Source of the DNA: Pseudoxanthomonas japonensis
Lineage (GTDB): Bacteria > Pseudomonadota > Gammaproteobacteria > Xanthomonadales > Xanthomonadaceae
Length of the DNA: 64,000 bases
NCBI RefSeq assembly: GCF_010093445.1
Contig: NZ_PDWW01000017.1
Span: 28,933-92,932, forward strand
Direction: 5' to 3'
The notes beneath the pieces were generated by a model that worked only from the letters and a program-made list of their open reading frames with translations, searched no databases and was not told the origin of the DNA. The stretch's first letter is position 1. Each line of letters begins with the position of its first letter. Both the position numbers and the translations under genes were made by a program. Positions 8,714 to 18,043 of this stretch are shown here, in pieces.

Positions 8714-11077
8714 GTGACGCTGAAGCGACGCGAACTGCTGAAGGCGACGGCGGCCGGCCTGGCCGTCGCTGCCGCGCCACTCACGCGCGCGGCGCGATCC
8801 GCCGACGCTGGCCGCCGCGCGCCGTCCACCGCCGACCTGCGGCTGTGGTACCGCGAGCCCGCACGCGTCTGGGTGGAAGCCCTGCCGGTCGGCAACGGCC
8901 GCCTGGGCGCGATGGTGTTCGGCGGCGTCGCACTGGAGCGCCTGCAGCTCAACGAGGACACGCTGTACGCCGGGGGGCCGTACTTCGCGATCAATCCCCG
9001 GGCGAAGGAGAATCTGCCGCGCGTGCGCGAGGCGGTGTTCGCCGGCCGCTACGCCGAGGCCGAGGCGCTGGCCAATGCCACGCTGATGGCGGAGCCGCTG
9101 AAGCAGATGCCGTTCCAGCCGCTGGGCAACCTGTGGCTGCAGTTCGACCGGCTGGACGGGGTGTCCGACTACATGCGCGAGCTGGATCTCGATGCCGCCG
9201 TCGCGCGCACGTCGTTCCGTGTCGGTGCCGGCCTGCACCGGCGCGAGGTGTTCGTGTCGCCGGTCGACCAGTGCCTGGTCATGCGCTGCACGGTCGAGGG
9301 CGGCGATGCCCTGATCGGCCGCATCCGCACCGCCAACGAACACGCGACCACGACCCGCGTCGATGGCGACGGCTGGCTGGTCAGCGGTCGCAACGTCGAC
9401 AAGCACGGCATCGCGGGTCGGCTCCGGTTCGCGTTCCGCGTGCAGGTCCGCCACCAGGGCGGCCGGGTGCGCGTCGAGCAGGACCAGATCGTGTTCGATG
9501 GCGTGCGCGAACTGGAGCTGCGGCTCGTCGCGGCAACCAGCTACGTGCGCTACGACGATGTCAGCGGCGATCCCGATGCCATCACGGCGCGCCAACTTGC
9601 CCTTGCCCAGGCGAAGTCGTTCGCCGCGCTGCAGGCCGATCATCTCGCCGAACACCGCCGCCTGTTCCACCGCGTCCGCCTGGACCTCGGTCGCACGGCG
9701 GCCGCCGACCAGCCGACCGACGAACGCATCGCGGCATTCGCGCATGGCGACGATCCCGCGCTGGTGTCGCTGTACCACGCCTACGGGCGGTATCTGCTGA
9801 TCTGCAGCTCGCGGCCGGGCACGCAGCCGGCCAACCTGCAGGGCATCTGGAACGACCTGATGGACCCGCCGTGGGAGAGCAAGTACACCATCAACGTCAA
9901 TACCGAGATGAACTACTGGCCGGCCGAGGCCAATGCGCTGGCGGAATGCGTCGAGCCGCTCGAACGCATGATCGGCGACCTGGCGGAAACCGGCGCGCGC
10001 ATGGCGCGCGAGATGTACGGCGCGCCGGGCTGGATGGCGCACCACAACACCGATCTGTGGCGCCAGACCGGTCCGATCGACGGCGCGCAATGGGGCCTGT
10101 GGCCGATGGGCGGGGCCTGGTTGCTGCAGCAGCTGTGGGACCGCTGGGACTACGGCCGCGATCCGGCCGACCTGCGCCGCCTGTGGCCATGGCTGCGCGG
10201 TGCGGCGGCGTTCTTCGCCGCGACACTGCAGCGCGATCCCACGACCGGCGCGATGGTCACGGTGCCGTCGATCTCGCCGGAGAACGTGCATCCCTTCGGG
10301 GCCACGCTCTGCGCCGGCCCGACGATGGACGCGCAGATCCTGCGCGACCTGTTCGGCCAGTGCATCGAAGCGGCGGAAATACTCGACGTGGATGCCGCAT
10401 TCGCCAGCGAGCTGGCCGCGCTGCGCGAGCAACTGCCGCCCAACCGCATCGGCAAGGCAGGCCAGTTGCAGGAATGGCAACAGGACTGGGACATGCAGGC
10501 GCCCGAAATCCACCACCGCCACATCTCGCACCTGTACGGCCTGCACCCGAGTGCGCAGATCAACCTGCGCGACACGCCCGATCTCGCACGCGCCGCGAAG
10601 CGCACCCTCGAGATCCGCGGCGACGATGCGACCGGCTGGGGCATCGCATGGCGGCTGAACTTCTGGGCGCGCCTGTGGGACGGCGAGCACAGCCTGAAGA
10701 TCCTGCGCATGCTGCTGTCGCCGCAGCGCAGCTATCCCAACCTGTTCGATGCACACCCGCCGTTCCAGATCGACGGCAATTTCGGCGGCGCCGCCGGCAT
10801 CGTCGAGATGCTGGTGCAGAGCTGGGGTGGGTCGATCTTCCTGCTGCCCGCGTTGCCCGGCGCGTGGCGCGACGGCGAACTCGAAGGCATCCGCGTGCGC
10901 AATGCGGCGCGCCTCGATCTGTCGTGGAAGGGTGGACGCCTCGCGCGGGCGACGCTGCACTCGGACAAGGGCGGTCGTTACCAGCTGGTGCATGCGGGCC
11001 GCACGCTCGATCTCGACCTCGCCGCGGCTGCATCCGCCACGGTACGACTGCGCGATGGCGCGCTGGTGCACGCATGA
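8714..11077 (+). CDS. GH95 alpha-L-fucosidase
   Basis: Family 95 inverting alpha-fucosidase (787 aa) that removes the terminal fucose of fucosylated xyloglucan. The GTG start lies seven bases after the GH31 stop. The N-terminus KRRELLKATAAGLAVAA looks like a twin-arginine signal (only RR plus a hydrophobic stretch, so a Sec signal is possible). Family landmarks are present: the paired asparagines in INVNTEMNYWPAE (N394, N396), the general acid Glu in SISPENV (E523) and the Asp in FQIDGNFG (D687). Length is typical of GH95. Some GH95 members act on alpha-L-galactose, so the exact sugar is inferred from context. Confidence 0.9.
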   Translation: MTLKRRELLKATAAGLAVAAAPLTRAARSADAGRRAPSTADLRLWYREPARVWVEALPVGNGRLGAMVFGGVALERLQLNEDTLYAGGPYFAINPRAKENLPRVREAVFAGRYAEAEALANATLMAEPLKQMPFQPLGNLWLQFDRLDGVSDYMRELDLDAAVARTSFRVGAGLHRREVFVSPVDQCLVMRCTVEGGDALIGRIRTANEHATTTRVDGDGWLVSGRNVDKHGIAGRLRFAFRVQVRHQGGRVRVEQDQIVFDGVRELELRLVAATSYVRYDDVSGDPDAITARQLALAQAKSFAALQADHLAEHRRLFHRVRLDLGRTAAADQPTDERIAAFAHGDDPALVSLYHAYGRYLLICSSRPGTQPANLQGIWNDLMDPPWESKYTINVNTEMNYWPAEANALAECVEPLERMIGDLAETGARMAREMYGAPGWMAHHNTDLWRQTGPIDGAQWGLWPMGGAWLLQQLWDRWDYGRDPADLRRLWPWLRGAAAFFAATLQRDPTTGAMVTVPSISPENVHPFGATLCAGPTMDAQILRDLFGQCIEAAEILDVDAAFASELAALREQLPPNRIGKAGQLQEWQQDWDMQAPEIHHRHISHLYGLHPSAQINLRDTPDLARAAKRTLEIRGDDATGWGIAWRLNFWARLWDGEHSLKILRMLLSPQRSYPNLFDAHPPFQIDGNFGGAAGIVEMLVQSWGGSIFLLPALPGAWRDGELEGIRVRNAARLDLSWKGGRLARATLHSDKGGRYQLVHAGRTLDLDLAAAASATVRLRDGALVHA

Positions 11078-11090
11078 AGAAGGAAACGGC

Positions 11091-12584
11091 ATGAGCCTGG
11101 TCGCCGGTATCGACGCAGGCACGCAGAGCCTGAAGGTGGTGGTCTACGACCCGGCCACGCGCACGCTCGTGGCGACGGCCAGCATGCCGCTCGAGTTGAC
11201 CAGTGGCGAGGACGGCCGCCGCGAGCAGCAACCGGCCGACTGGGTCGCCGCGATGCAGACGTGCTTCTCCCGCATCGATCCTGCGTTGCGTGCGCGCATC
11301 GTGGCGCTCGCGGTGTCCGGCCAGCAGCACGGTTTCGTGCCGGTGGATGCGGACGGCCAGGTGCTGGCCCCGGCCAAGCTGTGGTGCGATACCAGCACGA
11401 CCGCCGAGTGCACGCAGATCATGGACGCCGTCGGTGGCGCGACGGGTGCCATCGCACTCGCCGGCAATCCGATCCTCGCCGGTTACACCGCCTCCAAGCT
11501 GCCGTGGACGAAGACACACCGGCCCGAGGCCTACGCCCGGCTGGCGACCATCCTGCTGCCGCACGATTACCTGAACTTCGTGCTGACCGGCCAACGCTTC
11601 TGCGAGTGGGGCGATGCCTCCGGCACCGGCTGGCTCGACGTGCGCACGCGCACGTGGTCGAAGGACCTGTTGCGTGCGACCGATGCGGACCGCGACCTGG
11701 CCGACTGCCTGCCGCCGATCGCCGCGCCGGACGCGCTGTTCGATATCGATCCGGCCATGGCGGCGCAACTCGGACTGCCGGCCACGGCAAAGGTCGCCGT
11801 CGGCGGCGGCGACAACATGATGGCCGCCATCGGCACGGGCTGCGTGGAAGAAGGCCGGCTGGCGATGAGCCTGGGTACCTCGGGCACGCTGTTCGCCTAC
11901 TCCGACACGCCCGTCGTCGATCCGGCCGGTGCCTGGGCCGCGTTCTGCTCCTCCACCGGCGGCTGGCTGCCGCTGATCTGCACGATGAACTGCACCGTGG
12001 CCACCGAGCAGGTGGCCAAGGCCTTCGGCTTCAGTACGCGCGAGGGCGATGCGCACCTGCACGCCACCCCGCCCGGCGCCGACGGGCTGGCGATGCTGCC
12101 CTTCCTCAACGGCGAGCGCACGCCCGATCTGCCGCTGGGCAAGGGCGTGCTGGCCGGGCTGGATCCGACGAACTTCTCGCCGGCGCATCTGTATCGCGCG
12201 GCGATGGAAGGGGCGACCTACAGCCTGAAGTACGGCTTCGATGCCTTCGTGCGGGCCGGCATGGCCTTCGATCGCATCGTGCTGACCGGCGGCGGCAGCA
12301 ACAGTGCGGCGTGGCGGCAACTGGTGGCCGACGTGTTCGGCCTGCCGGTCGATGTGCCGGTGCAGTCGGAAGGCGCGGCGTTCGGTGCGGCACTGCAGGC
12401 GCTGTGGGCCATCGGACGCGCCGGTGGCGACACGGCGTCCATCGCCGATATCGCCCGCACGCACGTGGCCGTCGATCCGGCCCTGTCCGCACGCCCCGAT
12501 CCCGACCGCACGCGCGCCTACGCGACGGCCTACACCCGCTTCCTCCGCTACCTCGATGCCGTCACCCCGCTGCAGCGCGGCTGA
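11091..12584 (+). CDS. xylB: xylulokinase
   Basis: FGGY-family kinase (497 aa) that phosphorylates D-xylulose with ATP to xylulose-5-phosphate in the cytoplasm. The N-terminal phosphate loop reads AGIDAGTQSLKV, and the catalytic Asp lies in GGGDNMMAA (D241). The second ATP motif is LTGGGSNSAAWRQL. The ATG at 11091 was chosen because it is preceded by GAAGGAAAC and the encoded start matches xylulokinases; the frame is open far upstream inside the GH95 gene. It lies 13 bases after the fucosidase stop and 33 bases before xylA. The order xylB-xylA within a hydrolase operon links xylose release directly to catabolism. Confidence 0.95.
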   Translation: MSLVAGIDAGTQSLKVVVYDPATRTLVATASMPLELTSGEDGRREQQPADWVAAMQTCFSRIDPALRARIVALAVSGQQHGFVPVDADGQVLAPAKLWCDTSTTAECTQIMDAVGGATGAIALAGNPILAGYTASKLPWTKTHRPEAYARLATILLPHDYLNFVLTGQRFCEWGDASGTGWLDVRTRTWSKDLLRATDADRDLADCLPPIAAPDALFDIDPAMAAQLGLPATAKVAVGGGDNMMAAIGTGCVEEGRLAMSLGTSGTLFAYSDTPVVDPAGAWAAFCSSTGGWLPLICTMNCTVATEQVAKAFGFSTREGDAHLHATPPGADGLAMLPFLNGERTPDLPLGKGVLAGLDPTNFSPAHLYRAAMEGATYSLKYGFDAFVRAGMAFDRIVLTGGGSNSAAWRQLVADVFGLPVDVPVQSEGAAFGAALQALWAIGRAGGDTASIADIARTHVAVDPALSARPDPDRTRAYATAYTRFLRYLDAVTPLQRG

Positions 12585-12617
12585 CGTCCCTCACGCACCC
12601 CCACAGGATCCCGCACC

Positions 12618-13952
12618 ATGAGCACCCAGCCCTTCATCGGCGCCCAGGAATACTTCCCCGGCATCGGCCGCATTCCCTTCGAAGGGCGCGGCTCGGACAA
12701 CCCGCTGGCCTTCAAGGTCTACGACGCCAACAAGACCATCGGCGGCAAGACCATGCAGGAGCACCTGCGCTTTGCGGTCTGCTACTGGCACACCTTCTGC
12801 AACGCCGGCCACGATCCGTTCGGTCCGGGCACGCGCCACTTCCCCTGGGAGGCCGGCAGCCCGATGGCCACGGCCGAGGCCAAGGTCGATGCGGCCTTCG
12901 AGTTCTTCACCAAGCTGGGCGTGCCGTACTGGTGCTTCCACGACATCGACCTGGCGCCTGATGCGGATGACATCGGCCAGTACCAGAAGAACCTCACGCA
13001 CATGGTCGGTCTTGCCAAGGCGCGCCAGGACGCCACCGGCATCAAGCTGCTGTGGGGCACGGCCAACCTGTTCTCGCATCCGCGCTACATGAACGGCGCC
13101 TCGACCAACCCCGACTTCGCCGTCGTGGCGCGTGCCGCGGTGCAGGTCAAGGCCGCGCTGGAGGCCACCGTCGAACTGGGTGGCGAGCATTACGTGTTCT
13201 GGGGCGGTCGCGAAGGCTATGCCTCGCTGGTCAACACCGACATGAAGCGCGAGGTCGCGCACTTCGCCCGCTTCCTGACCATGGCGCGCGACTACGGTCG
13301 CAGCATCGGACTGAAGAGCAACTTCCTGATCGAGCCCAAGCCGATGGAGCCGATGAAGCACCAGTACGACTTCGACAGCGCCACCGTGGCCGGCTTCCTG
13401 AAGGAGCACGGGCTGGAGCAGGACTTCAAGCTCAACATCGAGGCCAACCACGCCACGCTGTCCGGGCACACGTTCGAGCACGACCTGCAGGTCGCGTCCG
13501 ACCATGGCCTGCTGGGCAGCATCGATGCCAACCGCGGCAATGCGCAGAACGGCTGGGACACCGACCAGTTCCCCACCGACCTGTACGACACCGTCGGCGC
13601 GATGCTGGTCGTGCTGCGCCAGGGCGGACTGGAGGGCGGCCTGAACTTCGATGCCAAGGTGCGCCGCGAGTCCACCGACCTGGAAGACCTGTTCATTGCC
13701 CACATCGGCGGCATGGACGCGTTCGCGCGCGGGCTGGAAGTGGCGCATGCGCTGCTGACCGAGTCGCCGTGGGAGCAGTGGCGCACCGAGCGCTACGCCA
13801 GCTTCGATACCGGCAAGGGCAGGGACTTCGAGACCGGTGCGCTGGATCTGGCCGGCCTGGCCACGCTGGCCACGCAGCTGGGCGAGCCCAGGCAGGTCAG
13901 CGGCAAGCAGGAGCGTTACGAGAACCTGCTCAACCAGTACCTGCTGCGCTGA
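12618..13952 (+). CDS. xylA: xylose isomerase
   Basis: Cytoplasmic D-xylose ketol-isomerase (444 aa), which turns xylose released by the GH31 enzyme into xylulose for XylB. The catalytic pair H108 and D111 lies in CFHDIDL, matching His101/Asp104 of the E. coli enzyme. Other landmarks are [25 protein letters not shown] and the metal-binding stretch [10 protein letters not shown], followed by GSIDANRG. Length fits the class II (about 440 aa) xylose isomerases. ATG follows xylB by 33 bases. It can also isomerise glucose in vitro in this family, but the context is xylose. Confidence 0.97.
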   Translation: MSTQPFIGAQEYFPGIGRIPFEGRGSDNPLAFKVYDANKTIGGKTMQEHLRFAVCYWHTFCNAGHDPFGPGTRHFPWEAGSPMATAEAKVDAAFEFFTKLGVPYWCFHDIDLAPDADDIGQYQKNLTHMVGLAKARQDATGIKLLWGTANLFSHPRYMNGASTNPDFAVVARAAVQVKAALEATVELGGEHYVFWGGREGYASLVNTDMKREVAHFARFLTMARDYGRSIGLKSNFLIEPKPMEPMKHQYDFDSATVAGFLKEHGLEQDFKLNIEANHATLSGHTFEHDLQVASDHGLLGSIDANRGNAQNGWDTDQFPTDLYDTVGAMLVVLRQGGLEGGLNFDAKVRRESTDLEDLFIAHIGGMDAFARGLEVAHALLTESPWEQWRTERYASFDTGKGRDFETGALDLAGLATLATQLGEPRQVSGKQERYENLLNQYLLR

Positions 13953-13999
13953 GCGCGTCACATGGCATCGACACCATCGCATCGAGGAAGGGGACGGCA

Positions 14000-15409
14000 A
14001 TGAACCAGGCAATGACGGGGGGCGAGAACACCCGGCTGATCGTGCTGATCAGCGTGGTGGCGACAATCGGCGGATTCCTGTTCGGCTTCGACAGCGGCGT
14101 CATCAACGGCACCGTCGACGGCCTGCAGCAGGCGTTCGGGTCCACCAAGGCGGGCCTCGGCTTCGAAGTCGCCTCGATGCTGCTCGGTTGCGCGGTGGGT
14201 GCGTTCAGCGCCGGCCGGCTCGCCGACAGCCTCGGTCGCCGCAACGTGCTGATCATCTCGGCGGTGCTGTTCCTGCTGTCCGCGATCGGGGCGGGTGCGG
14301 CGACGTCGTCGGTGGTATTCGTCATTGCGCGCGTGATCGGCGGTTTCGCCGTCGGTGCGGCCAGCGTGATCTCGCCGGCCTACATCGCCGAGGTCGCGCC
14401 GGCCCGCTACCGCGGCCGCCTGGCCACGGTGCAGCAGATCGCCATCATCAGCGGCCTCACCGCGGCGTTCCTGTCCAACTACCTGCTGGCCGCCAAGGCC
14501 GGCGCGTCCACCGAGGCACTGTGGGGCGGGCATGCGGCATGGCGCTGGATGTTCTGGATGCAGGCGGTGCCGTCGCTGGTCTTCCTCGCGTTGCTGCTGG
14601 TCATTCCCGAGAGTCCGCGCTACCTGGTGGTGAAGCGCCGCAAGGACGAAGCCCTGCGCGTGCTGACGCGGTTGTTCGGTGGCGCCGAAGCGCAGAACAA
14701 GCTGGCCGAGATCGACGCGTCGCTGTCGCAGGATCACCACCGCCCGCAACTGTCTGACCTGAAGAACAAGGTGACCGGCAAGATCCGTCCCATCGTCTGG
14801 ATCGGCATCGGCCTGGCCACGTTCCAGCAGCTGGTCGGCATCAACGTGGTGTTCTACTACGGCGCGGTGCTGTGGCAGGCGGTCGGCTTCTCCGAGAACG
14901 ACGCGCTGGCGATCAACGTGCTGTCCGGCGCGCTCAGCATCGGCGCCTGCATCGTCACCGTGCTGCTGATCGACCGCATTGGCCGCAAGCCGCTGCTGTG
15001 GATCGGTTCGGCCGGCATGGCGGTGTCGCTGGCACTGGTGGTGGTGGCGTTCGCCAGCGGGTCACTGGTCGACGGCCACCTGCAGCTGCCCGAAGGCATG
15101 GGGACGCTGGCGCTGGTGGCGGCCAACCTCTACGTGGTGTTCTTCAACATCTCGTGGGGGCCGGTGATGTGGGTCATGCTCGGCGAGATGTTCCCCAACC
15201 AGATCCGCGGCTCGGCGCTGGCGGTGGCCGGTGCGGCGCAATGGACGTCCAATTTCGCCATCACGGTGAGCTTCCCGATCCTGCTGGCGGCCATCGGGCT
15301 GGCGGCCACCTACAGCATCTATCTGGTTTCGGCGATCATCTCGGTCGTCTTCGTCATGAAGTACGTGCACGAGACCAAGGGCAAGGAACTGGAGCAGATG
15401 GAAGGATGA
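14000..15409 (+). CDS. MFS sugar porter (xylose/glucose:H+ symporter-like)
   Basis: Inner-membrane sugar transporter of the major facilitator superfamily (469 aa, twelve predicted helices). Family signatures are the GFDSGVINGT start, DSLGRRNV between helices 2 and 3, PESPRYLV after helix 6, LLIDRIGRKPLL between helices 8 and 9, and HETKGKELEQ at the end. It follows xylA by 47 bases with GAGGAAGGGG as a ribosome site, so xylose is the most likely substrate. Glucose or galactose, also freed by this locus, cannot be excluded. The frame is open upstream through xylA, but the MNQAMTGG start fits the family. Confidence 0.9.
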   Translation: MNQAMTGGENTRLIVLISVVATIGGFLFGFDSGVINGTVDGLQQAFGSTKAGLGFEVASMLLGCAVGAFSAGRLADSLGRRNVLIISAVLFLLSAIGAGAATSSVVFVIARVIGGFAVGAASVISPAYIAEVAPARYRGRLATVQQIAIISGLTAAFLSNYLLAAKAGASTEALWGGHAAWRWMFWMQAVPSLVFLALLLVIPESPRYLVVKRRKDEALRVLTRLFGGAEAQNKLAEIDASLSQDHHRPQLSDLKNKVTGKIRPIVWIGIGLATFQQLVGINVVFYYGAVLWQAVGFSENDALAINVLSGALSIGACIVTVLLIDRIGRKPLLWIGSAGMAVSLALVVVAFASGSLVDGHLQLPEGMGTLALVAANLYVVFFNISWGPVMWVMLGEMFPNQIRGSALAVAGAAQWTSNFAITVSFPILLAAIGLAATYSIYLVSAIISVVFVMKYVHETKGKELEQMEG

Positions 15410-15414
15410 AGACG

Positions 15415-17970
15415 ATGACGAACCGGAGTTCCCTGCGCGTGCGCAGCGGCGTGCTGATCGCAGCGCTGGTGATCGCGCTCGGCGCCTGCAAGGGCGAGGA
15501 CAAGGCCGCAGCGCCCGCGACGACAGCCGATGCCAACCCCTGGCCGCAGGTCGCCTGGCCGCTGGCCGAGGACGCCGCGCTCGAGCAGCGCATCACCGAG
15601 CTGATGGCCACGATGACGGTGGAGGAGAAGGTCGGCCAGCTGGTGCAGGGCGACATCGCCAGCATCACGCCGGATGACATCCGCAAGTACCGGCTCGGTT
15701 CGATCCTGGCCGGCGGCAACTCCGACCCCGGCGGCCGCTACGACGCCTCGCCGGCCGAGTGGCTGGCACTGGCCGATGCCTTCTACGAGGCGTCGATGGA
15801 TACCTCGCAGGGCGGCAAGGCCATCCCGATCCTCTTCGGCATCGACGCCGTGCACGGGCAGAGCAACATCGTCGGCGCCACGCTGTTCCCGCACAACATC
15901 GGCCTGGGCGCGGCGCGCAATCCGGAGCTGCTGCGCCGGATCGGCGAGATCACCGCGCTGGAGACGCGCGCCACCGGCATGGAGTGGACCTTCGCCCCGA
16001 CCGTGGCGGTACCGCAGGACGATCGCTGGGGGCGCACCTACGAGGGTTACTCCGAGTCGCCGGACGTGGTCGCGAGCTATTCCGCTGCGATGGTCGAAGG
16101 CCTGCAGGGCAAGGTCGGCTCGCCGGACTTCCTCGATGGCCGCCACGTGATCGCCTCGGTCAAGCACTTCCTCGGCGATGGCGGCACCACGAACGGCAAG
16201 GACCAGGGCGACACGAAGATCAGCGAAGCCGAGCTGGTGCGCATCCACGCCGCCGGCTATCCGCCGGCCATCGCGGCCGGCGCGCAGACGGCGATGGCCT
16301 CGTTCAACAGCGTCAACGGCGAGAAGATGCACGGCCACAAGCCGTACCTGACCGACGCGCTGAAGGGCCGCATGGCCTTCGGCGGCTTCGTGGTCGGCGA
16401 CTGGAACGGCCATGGCCAGGTCAAGGGCTGCACCAACACCGACTGCCCGGCGACGATCAATGCCGGCCTGGACATGGCGATGGCCTCGGACAGCTGGAAG
16501 GGCTTCTACGAGAGCACGCTGGCGGCGGTGAAGGCCGGCACGATCAGCCAGGCACGGCTGGACGATGCGGTACGCCGGATCCTGCGGGTGAAGCTCCGCC
16601 TGGGGCTGTTCGAAGCCGGCAAGCCGTCCTCGCGTGCGGTGGGCGGGCAGTTCGCCCTGCTCGGTGTGCCGGAGCATCGCGCCATCGCGCGCCAGGCCGT
16701 GCGCGAATCGCTGGTGCTGCTGAAGAACCAGGGCGGCGTGCTGCCGATCTCGCCCAAGCAGCGCATCCTGGTGGCCGGTGATGGCGCCGACGATGTCGGC
16801 AAGCAGGCCGGCGGCTGGACGCTGAACTGGCAGGGCACCGGCACCACGCGCAAGGACTTCCCCAACGCCGACACGATCTACGAGGGCATCGCCCAGCAGG
16901 CCAGGGCGGCCGGCGGCGAAGCCATCCTGTCCGTCGACGGCACGTACACGCAGAAGCCGGACGTGGCGGTGGTGGTGTTCGGCGAGAACCCGTATGCCGA
17001 GTTCCAAGGCGACCTGCAGACGCTGGCGTACAAGCCGGGCGACGAGGCCGACCTGGCGCTGCTCAAGCGCCTGAAGGCCGAGGGCATCCCGGTGGTCGCC
17101 GTGTTCCTGAGCGGCCGCCCGCTGTGGATGAACCGCGAGATCAATGCGTCCGATGCGTTCGTGGCCGCCTGGCTGCCCGGCTCGGAAGGTGCGGGCATCG
17201 CCGACGTGCTGCTGCGCAAGGCCGATGGCGGCGTGCAGCATGACTTCAAAGGCAAGCTCAGCTTCAGCTGGCCGCGCACGGCGGTGCAGTACGCCAACAA
17301 CGTGGGGCAGGCGGGCTACGACCCGCTGTTCGCCTTCGGCTTCGGCCTGACCTATGCCGACAAGGGCGACCTGGCGGCGCTGCCGGAAGACGCTGGCGTG
17401 ACCGGTGACGAGGGTGCGCCGGGTGTGTTCTTCGCACGCGGCGATGCCGGTTCCGGCATGGCGCTGCGGCTGGAGACCGCCGATGGCCAGGGCGTGACGG
17501 TCACCCAGGTGCCGGAAGCGCTGGACGGCGATCTGCTGAAGGTCACCGGCGTGGATCACCAGGCGCAGGAAGACGGTCGGCGCCTGGCCTGGTCGGGCAA
17601 GGGCGAGGCGGTCGCGGCGCTGCAGTCGCATACGGCGCTGGACCTGCAGCGCGAGAGCAACGGCGATGTGATGCTGCTGACCACGCTACGTGTCGATGTC
17701 GCCCCGACCGGCGAGGCCTGGCTGTCGGTCGGCTGCGGCACCGGCTGCACCGCGCGCGTGGCGCTGGCGCCGACGCTGGCCAAGCTGCCGGTCGGCCAGT
17801 GGACGCGCGTGGGCGTGCCGCTGAAGTGCCTGGCCAAGGCGGGTGCCGATGTCGCCAAGCTGGACCGTCCGTGGTCCATCGGTACGGCGGGCGCGATGAC
17901 GGTCTCGGTGTCGCGCGTGGCGCTGGGTGCGCTGGATCAGGCGGAACAGACGGTCGACTGCGCACGCTGA
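15415..17970 (+). CDS. GH3 beta-glucosidase, ExoP-like (lipoprotein)
   Basis: Family 3 exo-acting beta-glucosidase (851 aa) that would release glucose from de-branched xyloglucan oligosaccharides. A lipoprotein signal ends in ALGAC, so it is probably membrane-anchored in the periplasm. Conserved stretches are WGRTYEGYSESPD, KHFLGDGGT and the nucleophile Asp in FVVGDWNGH (D329), followed by the second alpha/beta domain. The last about 170 residues form an extra beta-sandwich like that of 1,4-beta-D-glucan glucohydrolases (ExoP). ATG 15415 is chosen because GGAAGG lies nine bases upstream; ATG 15406, overlapping the transporter stop, is an in-frame alternative. Confidence 0.9.
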   Translation: MTNRSSLRVRSGVLIAALVIALGACKGEDKAAAPATTADANPWPQVAWPLAEDAALEQRITELMATMTVEEKVGQLVQGDIASITPDDIRKYRLGSILAGGNSDPGGRYDASPAEWLALADAFYEASMDTSQGGKAIPILFGIDAVHGQSNIVGATLFPHNIGLGAARNPELLRRIGEITALETRATGMEWTFAPTVAVPQDDRWGRTYEGYSESPDVVASYSAAMVEGLQGKVGSPDFLDGRHVIASVKHFLGDGGTTNGKDQGDTKISEAELVRIHAAGYPPAIAAGAQTAMASFNSVNGEKMHGHKPYLTDALKGRMAFGGFVVGDWNGHGQVKGCTNTDCPATINAGLDMAMASDSWKGFYESTLAAVKAGTISQARLDDAVRRILRVKLRLGLFEAGKPSSRAVGGQFALLGVPEHRAIARQAVRESLVLLKNQGGVLPISPKQRILVAGDGADDVGKQAGGWTLNWQGTGTTRKDFPNADTIYEGIAQQARAAGGEAILSVDGTYTQKPDVAVVVFGENPYAEFQGDLQTLAYKPGDEADLALLKRLKAEGIPVVAVFLSGRPLWMNREINASDAFVAAWLPGSEGAGIADVLLRKADGGVQHDFKGKLSFSWPRTAVQYANNVGQAGYDPLFAFGFGLTYADKGDLAALPEDAGVTGDEGAPGVFFARGDAGSGMALRLETADGQGVTVTQVPEALDGDLLKVTGVDHQAQEDGRRLAWSGKGEAVAALQSHTALDLQRESNGDVMLLTTLRVDVAPTGEAWLSVGCGTGCTARVALAPTLAKLPVGQWTRVGVPLKCLAKAGADVAKLDRPWSIGTAGAMTVSVSRVALGALDQAEQTVDCAR

Positions 17971-17981
17971 GCACGATGGAT

Positions 17982-18007
17982 GATCCGGGCGCGCAGGCGC
18001 CCGGGTC
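17982..18007. other. strong GC hairpin between GH3 gene and symporter gene
   Basis: CCGGGCGC pairs perfectly with GCGCCCGG around a GCAG loop; the stem grows to 11 pairs if one G-U pair is allowed. There is no T-run. It may attenuate transcription into, or stabilise mRNA upstream of, the symporter gene that starts 36 bases later. Confidence 0.5.
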
Positions 18008-18043
18008 GTCCGCGATGGCGAACGAACGGGGAAGGGGAGCGGA